From: Camellia lanceoleosa
Lineage: Eukaryota > Streptophyta > Magnoliopsida > Ericales > Theaceae
Direction of reading: 5' to 3'
Length of the DNA: 64,000 bases
Assembly (NCBI GenBank): GCA_025200525.1
Contig: CM045762.1
Span: 22,169,374 to 22,233,373 of the forward strand
Shown piece by piece: positions 44,668 through 55,800 of the stretch (position 1 is its first letter; each line of letters starts with the position of its first letter). Position numbers and translations under genes: made by a program. Below the pieces are notes generated by a model, which saw only the letters and a list, made by a program, of their open reading frames with translations, searched no databases and had not been told where the DNA came from.

Positions 44668-45667
44668 TGTTAGGTTTTATTCTTGGCAATCTGTTTGACA
44701 AAACTCCTTTCGATTGTATTTGTTTTTGCACTTTTATTTGGTGAGGCTATGAGTTTATTAGATCACGAATCCAACCCGAATCAGAGAAGTTTGTGATGTT
44801 AATGCTTTCAAGATTGCCACTTCACTGATTATGACGGGGGTCGAGTTGCCCGGTTAGCTCGCGCCCGAAGCAAAATGCAAAATTGCATTCAAAGTTGGCT
44901 GTCCACCCTTGCTCGTTCGAGCGAAGAAGTCCTCGCTCGAGCGAAGGATTGCATCTATACAAAAACTTGAAAGAGCTCATTGTTCGCTCGAGCAAAGGCA
45001 CTAGTGGAAATCACGCGAGTTAAGGTTCTCGCTTGGCGAGAAGCCGCTTCGGCGAGCTTCAAAATCTGGATTTCTATAAGGAATTGGTTTTCTTCCAAAA
45101 CTAGGATTACTTTGGATTTCTATAAGTAGTTGGTTTTCTCCCAAAACTTGACTTACTTCTCCAGATCTTCTTTTTGGATATTAAGGTTTATATCTGGGGA
45201 TATTTTGCTAGTTTTCTTTGATGTTTTGATTGAGTATTCAACTCATTGTTTAAAGAGTATACATCAAAGGATTATTTGTTTGTTCTACACAAAAGAGAGT
45301 TGTTCTTCTGTGGAATCTGAAGCATTCGAGCCTAAAGCTTTGGTGGATTCTAGAGTGGCTCATCGTCAAGACAATTCCGAGATGAAGACGGGGTTGGAAG
45401 AGGCACATAGGGGTTGGTTCAATTCGGGCGTGGATTCGCTAGGTAATTGAGAGTATACCTATGTAATTCCTTTATATCTTCTTAGTGGATTGTTTTGTGG
45501 CAGTTGCCCGTGATTTTTTTTATCACAATTGGAGGTGTCGAATTGTAGTTTTTCCACATAAAATCGTTGTGTCGTTTTGTCTTGATTGTTTGATTGGGAT
45601 AGTTATATACTGCTTAAAATTGATACATAATCACAAATCAACATCTAGGGGATTTCTAGATTTTTCA
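44668..45667 (+). repeat. 5' LTR of the gag-only element
   Basis: 1,000 bp; pairs with 49,329-50,339. Contains palindromic CTCGCTCGAGCGAAG words near 44,915-45,000. An open stretch of about 100 codons (45,130-45,450) is present in both LTRs with substitutions, but it is not like a known protein. Confidence 0.9.
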
Positions 45668-45668
45668 A

Positions 45669-45684
45669 TTGGTATTAGAGCAGG
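45669..45684 (+). other. Primer-binding site
   Basis: TTGGTATTAGAGCAGG one base after the LTR. Copia elements typically have TGGTATCAGAGC complementary to an internal half of initiator methionine tRNA; one C to T change here. Confidence 0.8.
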
Positions 45685-45741
45685 TCGTTCTATTTTTTTA
45701 TAAAAAATGTATTAGAGCGAGATCTTGTTTGATTTGTGATA

Positions 45742-47601
45742 ATGGATACAATTCGTGAGGGAAATTCTAAGGTTCGACCACCCGTACTTGACAGATCCAA
45801 TTATTCTTTTTGGAAAGCTCGGATGAGATCGTTTTTAAAATCTATTGATGAAAAAGTTTGGCAATCTGTTATGTATGGGTGGACTGAACCAACGATTACC
45901 GTTGATAGAGTAACTTTCCCCAAACCAATTGATAAGTGGAACACAATTGATTACCAAAATAGGAGCTGGAATAGTAAAGCTATCAATTCTCTTTTTTGCG
46001 CTGTCACACCTGAAGAGTTTAGTCGTATTTGCAATTGCGAAGTCGCAAAAGAGGCTTGGGATATCTTACAAACTATTCATGAGGGCACTCATTCGGTTAA
46101 ACGCTCAAAACTTCAAAGGCTCACGTTTAGTTTCGAAAACCTTTCAATGAAAGATAGTGAGACCTTTGATGAATTTTAGGCGAAGTTGAGTGACATTGTA
46201 AATTCCAGCTTCAATTTAGGTGAAAAAATACCATAATCCAAAGTTGTGGGAAAAATTTTGAGATCCTTGCCCGATCGGTTCCAACCAAAAGTTATAGCTA
46301 TTGAAGAGGCTCAAGATGTTGACAACCTCAAGCTGGATCACTTGGTTGGAAATCTCCAAACTTATGAGACACATAGGAATTTCAAAAAGAAACAAAAAGA
46401 TGCTATTGCTTTTAGTAGTGCTCATAGAGTTGGAGAGGATTCTGATGAGGATTGTGAGATAGATTCCAAGATTACGACTGCTTTTGTTAAACAATTTAAA
46501 AAATCTTTTTTGAAAAAGAATCCTAATCTTTTGGAATCTACTCATACTCATAAATCTAAAGGCAAAGATAAACTCAAAATTAATTCTATAGCCAAGAAGG
46601 AGAAAGGAAAGATACAAGGGAACTCTGAAAGAGTTCAATGCTATGAATGCCAAGGATTTGGCCACTTTGCTTCAGAATGCCCCACTCGTTTGAAGAAGAA
46701 GAAAGCCCTTGCTATCACTTGGGATGATGAATCAGAATCTGATGAAGATGAAAGTGACAATGAAGATTAAGGCGAAGAGGGACATAAACAATTCCTTGCC
46801 TTTATGGCAGCTTCTGAAACTGATGGACCAATAGAGTATTCGAAGAGCTCGATTGAGAATGCCACTGATGATGAATCCTCGGGGAGTGAAGATGAAGAAC
46901 TTCAGCAAGCATATCAAAAGTTGTATAAGGAATCTCTTAACTTATCCAAATTGAATGACAAACTCACTACGAAACTCAAAGCATGTGAAAGTGAGAATGT
47001 CAAATTAAAGAAAGAGATTTTCGAGGCTAGGAATGATGCCCTTAAGATTTCTAATGATCGACAAGCTCTTTGTGCAAAGCTCTTGACTTGTGAGACAGAG
47101 AGGAATGAGCTCTGACAAATCTATGCAATGTATGAAGAAAAGATTGAATCTCTCGAGATGTCTCAAGTTGCCTTGGAAGAACTAATGATCAAGAAAGAGG
47201 AAGAGCTCAAGTGTGCTATGGCTACCATTGGTCTTTGGAACAAAGGATCAAAGACTTTGGAGGATATCATTGGGTCTCAACAAATGTGTTGTGACAAGAG
47301 TGGCATCGGCTTTGGTGATAACAATGAGCAAAAAGCAGTGCATCTACATCTCATGATACAAGAACTCAAGGAAAGGAGAACAAAAATTCAACATAAGGAT
47401 GGACTTCTCAAACTTCCTAGAGTTGGTAAGGTAAAAGAAAAGAAGGTACACCCTGTTTTTATTTGTCATTATTGTGGTATGCATGGTCATATTCGCCCTT
47501 ATTGTTATAAGTTGCATGGGAGAGTGTATTTGCCTAGACCTAGAAATAGGAAGTTGGAAACCAAGTCGAGGCGGGGTCCCATTGAAAGCAAAGGAACCTA
47601 G
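45742..47601 (+). pseudogene. Retroelement gag (UBN2-like domain, two CCHC zinc knuckles, coiled coil)
   Basis: One continuous frame of 619 codons broken only by stops at 46,177 (TAG), 46,234 (TAA), 46,768 (TAA) and 47,113 (TGA). N-terminal gag domain: RPPVLDRSNYSFWKARMRSF, then KRSKLQRLTFSFENLSMKDS. First knuckle CYECQGFGHFASEC (46,639-46,680). Then an acidic stretch rich in D/E/S, a Lys/Glu/Leu-rich predicted coiled coil (46,900-47,240), and a second knuckle CHYCGMHGHIRPYC (47,464-47,505). Family role: packaging of element RNA in virus-like particles. No frameshift in 1.86 kb, so decay was by point mutation; the TAG and TGA fit C-to-T changes. Confidence 0.85.
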
Positions 47602-47721
47602 CGTCAAGACACCACCCAAGAACCGCAATGCTCACAACTTTGTTTATACTAAAGTGGTTTGGGTGAGAAAGCTTGACTTGTGTTAATTTGTTTATTTGTT
47701 TTAGTTTTTGGGTTTCTGTGT

Positions 47722-47722
<1 letters not shown>

Positions 47723-47764
<42 letters not shown>
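47723..47764. repeat. Uninterrupted T run, 42 bases
   Basis: Pure T run at the point where pol should begin; could mark a deletion or be an assembly-length-uncertain homopolymer. Confidence 0.95.
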
Positions 47765-47768
<4 letters not shown>

Positions 47769-48927
47769 AAAAAAACCCAAAAAGATTTTCTTAGTATGGT
47801 TTTGCAAGCTTAAAATTTTTTGAGTGGTCCTTGGTGCATATTAGAATTGATAAGAATATCTATTACATGTTAATATGTGTGTGCTTTCTGTGGTCATTAC
47901 TCATTTTGGAGTGTGTGTTTTTTGATTAGTATGTATCATTCTGTACACACTCTTGGATTAGCAAATATCGGAGTCTTCCGCCTTAGTGATTATTTTTTTT
48001 ATGGACTTCTGGCATTGTATCTTTTGCTTTTCTAGAGGAATTGACCTATACTAGAATATCATGGGTGATGTTGAATCTCTTAACCATTTTCCATCTTTTT
48101 ACATCTCTATGGCTTTCCCCTCTATTCTTTGTAGTCCAGGCATGAGGAAAAGGCTACCTCAGAGTTACCAACCAGGCCATCCTTATTATATCCATGCTTC
48201 TCTGGTTCGGTTTCCATACTCTTGAGCGTGTCAGCCGCCAATGAGTGTGCAAAAGAAAGAAAAAAAAAAGTTGTGCAAAAGAAAGAAAAAAAAGATGTGA
48301 AAAAAATAAAAAAATAAAAAAATAAAGGATTCATTGATTGAGGGGGAGCCTCCGCCTTTACTCACCAAATACCCCTTGATTCCTAGCGGTTTGACTTTCC
48401 TTAGTTGTGCTTAGATTCTCTTGTCAGAGGTCCAGCTTTCATATCACTGCTAGGATTTGAATCTAGTGTTTGTCGAACTCCAAGAGTCACACACACACTT
48501 TTATCATAGGATCTATGCTTTTCACATAATGCATTACTTTCTTTTATGAGGAATCTTCTAGAGGCTGTGCACATTGTGTTTTCAAGTAATTGTGCTTCTT
48601 GGATAATCTTGTGTGTTTCAAGGTACAAATCTGAAATTCCTTGTTTGCTCCACCATATTATATTTTGTTTTTCTTGTTTAGTGCTTTCAGTGATTGTGGC
48701 TGTTTTTAGTGAGGGGGAGTTTGGTTTATCATTACAAGAGTTTGTTAGCATGATCATTTTGATATGTTTGGTAAGGGAGATTGGCTTTAGTTGTTTTGCA
48801 TGTTACTATGCACTGTTTGCTTATTATTTCCTTTTTGCATGCTCCTGATATTTACATCATCATATCATTGCTTGTGTGGTTTTTGATCTTGTTTTAGTTG
48901 ATTGAGTTTCCTTTGTCAATTCATGAC

Positions 48928-48946
48928 AAAAAGGGGGAGATTGTTA
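48928..48946 (+). other. Extra polypurine-tract-like site
   Basis: AAAAAGGGGGAGATTGTTA here duplicates the true tract and LTR start at 49,316-49,333 (CAAAGGGGGAGATTGTTA), 387 bp upstream. Confidence 0.6.
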
Positions 48947-49133
48947 AAATTGTTGTTCATGTTTTCATGCACATGTGTCGTAATGTGATTTCATCCATTC
49001 ATGTATCGGGTGCATGTGTCTTAGTTTTCATGTTTTCATGTTACATGTTCTTAAAATCTCCAATTTTCGTCTATTCATTTTTTTATCTCATGCTTCAAGA
49101 TAATCTAGTCATATGTTTATTGTTTTTATTCTT

Positions 49134-49232
49134 GTGGGACTAATAGTTGTTTTGGAGATTGTGGCATTAATAGTTGTTTTGCAGATCTTGACCATTGTGG
49201 CATTAATAGTTGTTTTGCAGATCTTGACCGTC
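49134..49232. repeat. 36-bp tandem repeat, ~2.7 units
   Basis: Units share GGCATTAATAGTTGTTTTGC and AGATCTTGACC; located between the two polypurine-like tracts. Confidence 0.9.
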
Positions 49233-49328
49233 AGAAAGAAGTTTGTTTTTGTTGGCTGTAATGGGTTGGGGTGTTTAGGATTTTATTTGTTAGGTGTGTT
49301 TTTTCATGGCATTGCCAAAGGGGGAGAT

Positions 49329-50339
49329 TGTTAGGTTTTTGTTCTTGGCAATCCCATTTGACAAAACTCCTTTCAGTTGTATTTGTTTTCGCACTTTTAT
49401 TTCACTGAGGCTATGAGTTTATTAGATGCGAATCCAACCCAAATCAGAGAAGTTTGTGATGTTAATGCTTTCAAGATTGCCACTTCGCTGATTATGACGG
49501 GGGTCGAGCTGCCTGGTTAGCTCACACCTGAAGCAAAATGCAAAATTGCATTCAAAGTTGGCTGTCCGCCCTTGCTCGCTCGAGCGAAGAAGTCCTCACT
49601 CGAGCGAAGGATTGCGTCTATACAAAACCTGAAAGAGCTCATTGTTCGCTTGAGCGAAGGCACTAGTGGAAATCACGTGAGTTAAGGTTCTCGCTCGAGC
49701 GAGAGAAGCTTCGCTCGAGCGAGCTTCAAAATCCGGATTTCTATACGGAATTGGTTTTCTTCCAGAACTAAGATTACTTTGGATTTTTATAAGTAGTTGG
49801 TTTTCTCCCAAAACTTGACTTACTTCTCCAGATCTTCTTTTTGGATATTAAGGTTTATATATCTAGGGATATTTTGCTAGTTTTCTTTGATGTTTTGATT
49901 GAGTATTCAACTCATGATTTAAAGAGTATACATCAAAGGATTATTTGTTTGTTCTACACAAAAGAGAGTTGTTCTTCGGTGGATTCTGAAGAATTCGAGC
50001 TTGAAGCTTTGGTGGATTCTAGAGTGGCTCATCGTCAAGACAATTCCGAGGTGAAGACGGGGTTGGAAGAGGCACATGGGGGTTGGTTCAATTCGGGCGT
50101 GGATTCGCTAGGTAATTGAGAGTATACCTGTGTAATTCCTTTATATCTTCTTAGTGGATTGTTTTGTAGCGGTTGCCCGTGGTTTTTTTTTTTATCCCAA
50201 TTGGAGGTGTCCAGTTGTGGTTTTTCCACGTAAAATCGTTGTGTCGTTTTGTCTTGATTGTTTGATTGGGATTGTTATATACTGCTTAAAATTGATACAT
50301 AATCATAAATCAACATCTAGGGGATTTCTAGATTTTTCA
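49329..50339 (+). repeat. 3' LTR of the gag-only element
   Basis: 1,011 bp, preceded by the polypurine tract, followed by target duplicate AACAA. It keeps CTCGCTCGAGCGAGAGAAGC intact where the 5' LTR has a mutated TTGGCGAGAAGC. Confidence 0.9.
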
Positions 50340-50551
50340 AACAATATAAAAAAATTTAAATTCATCAAATATGAATTGTTCATAATTTTCAATCATGTTT
50401 GGCTTAAAATCATACCCCTAATTGGATTTTCACTATCATTTTGTGATGGTTGTTCATCAAATTTATTCATATTTGACTTAAAATCATGCCATCGAATTAG
50501 ATTTTCACCATCATTTTGTGATGGTTGTTCAACATTCTTTGTCATATTTGA

Positions 50552-51290
50552 CTAAGAACCATGCCTTCCAATTGAATTGTTAACATTAAAATGCTCAATA
50601 TCCTTTGGCAAAAGAAGTTTGTCTTCTTTTTTAATTAATGGCTTGAAAAATTGTCCCCCAAGCATGTCATTTTCAGAACTTAATTTTTCCTTAGCCATGA
50701 CTTTTGTTGATAGAAAGGTTTGATTGGAAATGCCTTTTAGCAACTCATAAAATTTGTGCTTTTTACAATTCTCTATTTTTTTACTCCAATATTGAATTTC
50801 TTCGTCAACTTGATAAACTTGACAACTAAGCTGATGAATTTTTCCATCAAAGTAATTTATATATTTTTGCATCAAATAATATGGTGGTGATGAAATTATT
50901 TGAAAATTTTGCCAATCAAAGGAATTAATTATTTTTTCTAGGGCCAAAATTTCACTCTTGTACCAATAAATTTCGTCCTCATAATGCCAAATCATTCTTT
51001 CCATTTCATTTGTTATGCCATTATGTTGGCAACAAACAGTAGAATCATTATACATGAAAGATGAGGCATTCCAATAATAATTCATACCCATTGGAACATT
51101 GGTTTGCATCCATGGGTGCACAAGATATATACATGCCACTTGATGGCATAATTTCTTGATATTTTGTTTGTATCATTTTTTCCCCCTCCAAGTTAGGATA
51201 ATGTCCCACTGGCGTGTCAAAAATTGTTAGTAAAATTTTTGTAGGCTTAGATCGACAGAGCCTTAACCAAAATCTCACCAAACAACACAA
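50552..51290 (-). CDS. Unidentified ORF of the minus-strand LTR element
   Basis: A 195-codon open frame (51,139-50,552) on the minus strand, preceded by an overlapping frame from ATG near 51,182 (MIQTKYQEIMPSSGMYISCA) offset by one base, so a frameshift may have split a longer protein. It is rich in Tyr, Trp, Asn, Glu and Lys: MERMIWHYEDEIYWYKSEIL, then a helical stretch with YWSKKIENCKKHKFYELL. No zinc knuckle or known domain. It starts about 40 bases inside the 5' LTR edge (51,225), where gag would be in an LTR element. Probably a gag-like or accessory protein; function unknown. No stop within 195 codons. Confidence 0.5.
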
Positions 51291-51734
51291 TGATCAAGCA
51301 ATTATGTTGAGGTTCTATGCCTTGAAAGTTCAAGGACTTCTTTGGAGTAAAAATAATGACAATACAAATAAGAAAGACAGAAGAAGATGATGATGATGTA
51401 AGTGATTGAATGAACAATCAAATTACAAGTGAAGTACATTAAGACTACTCCTATCTAAGTTTAAACTACTCCTATATAGATTAGATCTACTCCTAAGATA
51501 GAAAACAAATAGAAATCAAGTCATTTATTGATTTGTTGGTCATTTACAATAGAGCCATTAATGACAATTTATAGAAAATAATGAAGGAAAAAACTTCCAT
51601 TAACCACCACCTAAATAACTACTTTTAACTTCATAAATCTTCTATCTTTTTTCTTACAATGTCATCTGTCTTCCATCTCTTGAATCTTCAAAACTTGTCT
51701 TAACTTCTTTTTAGCCTCCAAGATTTTCCTGCAC

Positions 51735-51812
<78 letters not shown>

Positions 51813-51816
51813 AAGA
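51225..51816 (-). mobile_element. 5' LTR of the minus-strand element, cut by CACTA
   Basis: Close match to 42,823-43,398 (AAAATCTCACCAAACAACAC, AGACTACTCCTATCTAAGTT, CTTCATAAATCTTC). On the minus strand it ends CTAACA at 51,225 and is followed by ATTTTTGACACGCCAGTGGG as a possible primer-binding region. The remaining part lies on the far side of the CACTA element, outside the window. Confidence 0.75.
51736..51815. repeat. (AAT)n-(GAA)n compound microsatellite
   Basis: AAT to about 51,783 then GAA/AAG to 51,815, ending exactly at the CACTA terminus. Confidence 0.95.
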
Positions 51817-52330
51817 CACTACAAAAAATTCGTTTTTTTGCGACGGTAAAATACCGTCGCCAATACCCAAAAGGCTGTCTCAAAAGCTTTTTTGCGACGG
51901 TAAATATCTTTTAGCGACGGTAATAGGGGGTCGCAAAAAAAGGGGTAGCTAAAGGTCTTTAGCGACGGTAAGACGCTGTCGCAAAATATTGGCGACGGCA
52001 AAAATGCCTTTTAGCGACGGCAAAATACTGTCGCAATTAATGTGTAAAAATCCGAAGTTTTTGAGACGGCACTAAAATACCGTCGCTAATATGGTTATTT
52101 GCGACGGTAAAATACTGTCGCAAAAGGGTTTATTTGAGACGGTAAAAATACCGTCGCTAAATTGGTTATTTGCGACGGGTTTAATACCGTCGTTGATACT
52201 GTTATTTGCGACAGAAAAATGGGCCGTCTCTAAAAATATTATTTGCGACGGTGAAAATACCGTCGCTAAAGGCCTTTTGTTAATATTGCCAATATCATTG
52301 GCGACGGCTACGCTACCGTCGCAAAAACCT
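51817..52330. repeat. CACTA terminal and subterminal repeats
   Basis: Ten exact GCGACGG and five exact CCGTCGC words plus degenerate GAGACGG and CTGTCGC forms, often paired as GCGACGGTAAAATACCGTCG. In En/Spm elements such subterminal motifs bind the element's TnpA-type protein; here that role is inferred. Confidence 0.9.
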
Positions 52331-52806
52331 GGTTCTAACAAAAATGCTGCAATAAAATTATTAAAAATATGCAAATTACCTGTATTAAATAAAAATAGCT
52401 AAAAAAATCGATAATTATATAATAATATAAAAATTCCTGTATATAAATAAAATTTCATCCATAATTAAAGTACTCTTCCATTCATAACAACACATCATCA
52501 AAATTATCCAACCACATAATTTTGCATAATACATACATAATGTTGTTCACAAATCTAAATAATGTAAATCAAAAATAAAAGTTTTCTTCATAATTCTTCC
52601 GTGGGTTAAAAAAACAAAAGTTCATCGCAATCTTCACATGGCTGCATTCCACAAGAAGCAAACTGCTACTCAGGAAATATCTGAAAATAAAAAATAAAAA
52701 ATAAAAATAATTAATGACAATATAATTATGTGTTAATATTTTAATTACAAAAAAACATAAAAAATTAATACTATATAATTACAAAGATAGTTACATAAAT
52801 AATTTT
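52331..52806. other. AT-rich CACTA interior
   Basis: Nothing recognised besides A/T-rich sequence; leads into the satellite array. Confidence 0.5.
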
Positions 52807-55800
52807 GGCTAGATAGAAATCCAACCCTAACTCCCAAACCGGAAACCCGATTCAAGTCTCGTCTTCTCCCACAAGTCTCTCGTGCCTAGGCGATCATGTG
52901 TGACAAGTTTCGTGCTAAACCGACCCCTTTTGGTGATTTTGGAGTATCAACACCTCGAATTCAAGTTTCTTAAGGAACTAGTTTGCCTAGATAGAAATAC
53001 GGCTCTAACTCCCAAACCGGGAAACCGATTGGAGTCCCGTCTTCTCCCACAAGTCTCTCATGCCTAGGCGGTCGTGTGTGCCAAGTTTCGTGCCAATCCG
53101 ACCTCGTTTGGTGATTTTGGGGCGTCAACACCTCGAATTTAAGTTTCATAAGGAACTAGTTTGCCTAAATCGAAATATGGCTCTAACTCCCAAACCGGGA
53201 ACCCGATTCGAGTCCCGTCTTCGCCCACAAGTCTCTCGTGCCAAGGCGGTCATGTGCGCCAAGTTTCGTGCTAAACCGACCCCTTTTGGTGATTTTGGAG
53301 CGTCAACACCTCGAATTCAAGTTTCTCAAGGAACTAGTTTGCTTAGACCGAAATACGGCTCTAACTCCCAAACTGGGAAACTGATTGAAGTCTCGTCTTC
53401 TCCCACAAGTCTCTCGTGCCTAGGCGGTCGTGTGTGCCAAGTTTCGTGCCAATCCGACCCCGTTTGGTGATTTTGGGGCGTCAACACCTCGAATTTAAGT
53501 TTCTTAAGGAACTAGTTTGCCTAAACCGAAATATGGCTCTAACTCCCAAACTAGGAACCCGATTTGAGTCCCGTCTTCTCTCACAAGTCTCTCGTGCCTA
53601 GGCGGTCGTGTATGCCAAGATTTGTATCAATCCGACCCCGTTTGGTGATTTTGGGCCATCAACACCTCGAATTCAAGTTTCGTCAGGAACTAGTTTGCCT
53701 AGACCGAAATACGGCTCTAACTCCCAAACTAGGAACCCGATTGGAGTCCTGTCTTCTCCTACAAGTCTCTCGTGCCTAGGCGGTCATGTGTACCAAGTTT
53801 CGTGCCAATCCAACCCCATTTGTTGATTTTGGGGCGTCAACACCACAAATTTAAGTTTCTTAAGGAACTAGTTTGCCTAAATCGAAATACGGCTCTAACT
53901 CCCAAACCGGGAACCCAATTGGAGTTTCGTCTTCTCCCACAAGTCTCTCGTGCCTAGGTGATCGTGTGTGCCAAGTTCCGTGCTAAACCGACCCCTTTTG
54001 GTGATTTTGGGATGTTAACACTTCGAATTCAAGTTTCTAAAAGAACTAGTTTGCCTAGAGTGAAATCCGTCTCTAACTCCTAATCCGGGAACCCGATTGG
54101 AGTCCCGTCTTCTCCCACAAGTCTCTCGTGCCTAGGCAGTCGTGTGTGCCAAGTTTCGTGCCAATCCGACCTCGTTTGGTGATTTTGGGGCGTCAACACC
54201 TCGAATTTAAGTTTTTTAAGGAATTAGTTTGCCTAAACCGAAATACGGCTCTAACTCCCAAACCGGGAACCCGATTGGAGTTCCGTCTTCTCCCACAAGT
54301 CTCTCGTGCCTAGGCGGTCGTGTGTGCCAAGTTAAAGTCTGGGCCGGCCCCTTTGGTGATTTTGGGACGTTAACACCTCGAATTCAAGTTTCTTAAAGAA
54401 CTAGTTTGCCTAGAGTGAAATCCGTCTCTAACTCCTAATCCGGGAACCCGATTGGAGTCCCGTCTTTTCCCACAAGTCTCTCGTGCCTAGGCGGTCATGT
54501 GTGCCAAGTTTCGTGCCAATCCGATCCCGTTGGGTGATTTTGGGGCGTCAACACCTCATATTTAAGTTTCTTAAGGCACTAGTTTGCCTAAACCGAAATA
54601 CGGCTCTAACTCCCAAATCGGGAACCCGATTGGAGTTCCGTCTTCTTCCACAAGTCTCTCGTGCCTAGGCAGTCGTGTGTGCCAAGTTCCATGCTAAACC
54701 GACCCCTTTTGGTGATTTTGAGGCGTTAACACCTCGAATTCAAGTTTCTTAAAGAACTAGTTTGCCTAGAGTGAAATTTGTCTCTAACTCCTAATCCGGG
54801 AACCCGATTGGAGTCCCGTCTTCTCCCACAAGTCCCTTGTGCCTAGGCGGTCGTGTGTGCCAAGTTTCGTCCCAATCCGACCTCGTTGGGTGATTTTGGG
54901 GCGTCAATACCTCGAATTTAAGTTTCTTAAGGAACTAGTTTGCCTAAACCGAAATACGGCTCTAACTCCCAAACCGAGAACCCGATTGGAGTTCCGTCTT
55001 CTCCCACAAGTCTCTCGTGCCTAGGCGGTCGTGTGTGCCAAGTTCCGTGCTAAACCAACCCCTTTTGGTGATTTTGGGACGTTAACACTTCGAATTCAAG
55101 TTTCTTAAAAAACTAGTTTTCCTAGAGTGAAATTCGTCTCTAACTCCTAATCCGGGAACCCGATTGGAGTCCCGTCTTTTCCCACAAGTCTCTCGTGCCT
55201 AGGCGGTCGTGTGTGCCAAGTTTCATGCCAATCCGACCCTGTTTGGTGATTTTGTGGCGTTAACAGCTCAAATTTAAGTTTCTTAAGGAACTAGTTTGCC
55301 TAAATCGAAATACGGCTCTAACTCCCAAATCGGGAACCTGATTGGAGTTCCGTCTTCTCCCACAAGTCTCTCGTGCCTAGGCAGTCGTGTGAGCTAGGTT
55401 CCGTGCTAAACTGACCCCTTTTGGTGACTTTGGGACGTTAACACTTCGAATTCAAGTTTCTTAAAGAACTAGTTTGCCTAGAGTGAAATTCGTCTCTAAC
55501 TCCTAATCCGGGAACCCGATTGGAGTCTCGTCTTCTCCCACAAGTCTTTCTTGCCTAGGCGGTCATGTGTGCCATGTTTCGTGCCAATCCGACCCCGTTT
55601 GGCGATTTTGGGGCGTCAACACCTCGAATTTAAGTTTCTTAAGGAACTAGTTTGCCTAAACCGAAATACGGCTCTAACTCCCAAACCGAGAACCCGATTG
55701 GAGTTCCGTCTTCTCCCACAACTCTCTCGTGCCTAGGCGGTCGTGTGTGCCAAGTTCCGTGCCAAACCGACCCCTTTTGGTGATTTTGGGACCTTAACAC

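Larger units (their letters stand above)
47602..49316 (+). other. Non-coding interior of the gag-only element (pol absent)
   Basis: After gag, 47,640-47,690 still reads FVYTKVVWVRKLDLC, like the start of the protease region of SIRE-type copia elements, then stops. A 42-base T run follows and no integrase, RT or RNase H motif appears. The region holds repeated GTGCAAAAGAAAGAAAAAAA (48,247-48,295) and other AT-rich sequence. Confidence 0.7.
44668..50339 (+). mobile_element. Gag-only copia-like LTR retrotransposon (TR-GAG type), both LTRs and TSD
   Basis: 5' LTR 44,668-45,667 and 3' LTR 49,329-50,339 both start TGTTAGGTTTT and end CTAGATTTTTCA. AACAA flanks both sides (44,663-44,667; 50,340-50,344). 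A primer-binding site TTGGTATTAGAGCAGG (45,669) is like the initiator-Met half-tRNA site of copia elements, and a polypurine tract AAAGGGGGAGAT (49,317) precedes the 3' LTR. The 3.66-kb interior encodes a gag-like protein with two CCHC knuckles but no protease, integrase or RT. The two LTRs differ at several percent of sites, so it is not recent. It must have been mobilised in trans. Confidence 0.88.

Noticed and set aside
45130..45450. Possible LTR-encoded protein
   Set aside because: Open in both LTRs but of different length, with substitutions that do not look protein-conserving; LTR sequences are not expected to code.
52882..55736. Recurrent ~61-codon open frames in the 178-bp array
   Set aside because: They start from GTG or ATG at the same place in each B monomer and end at the CCTAG of the next one. 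They are a by-product of the repeat (178 is not a multiple of 3) and show no protein-like conservation.
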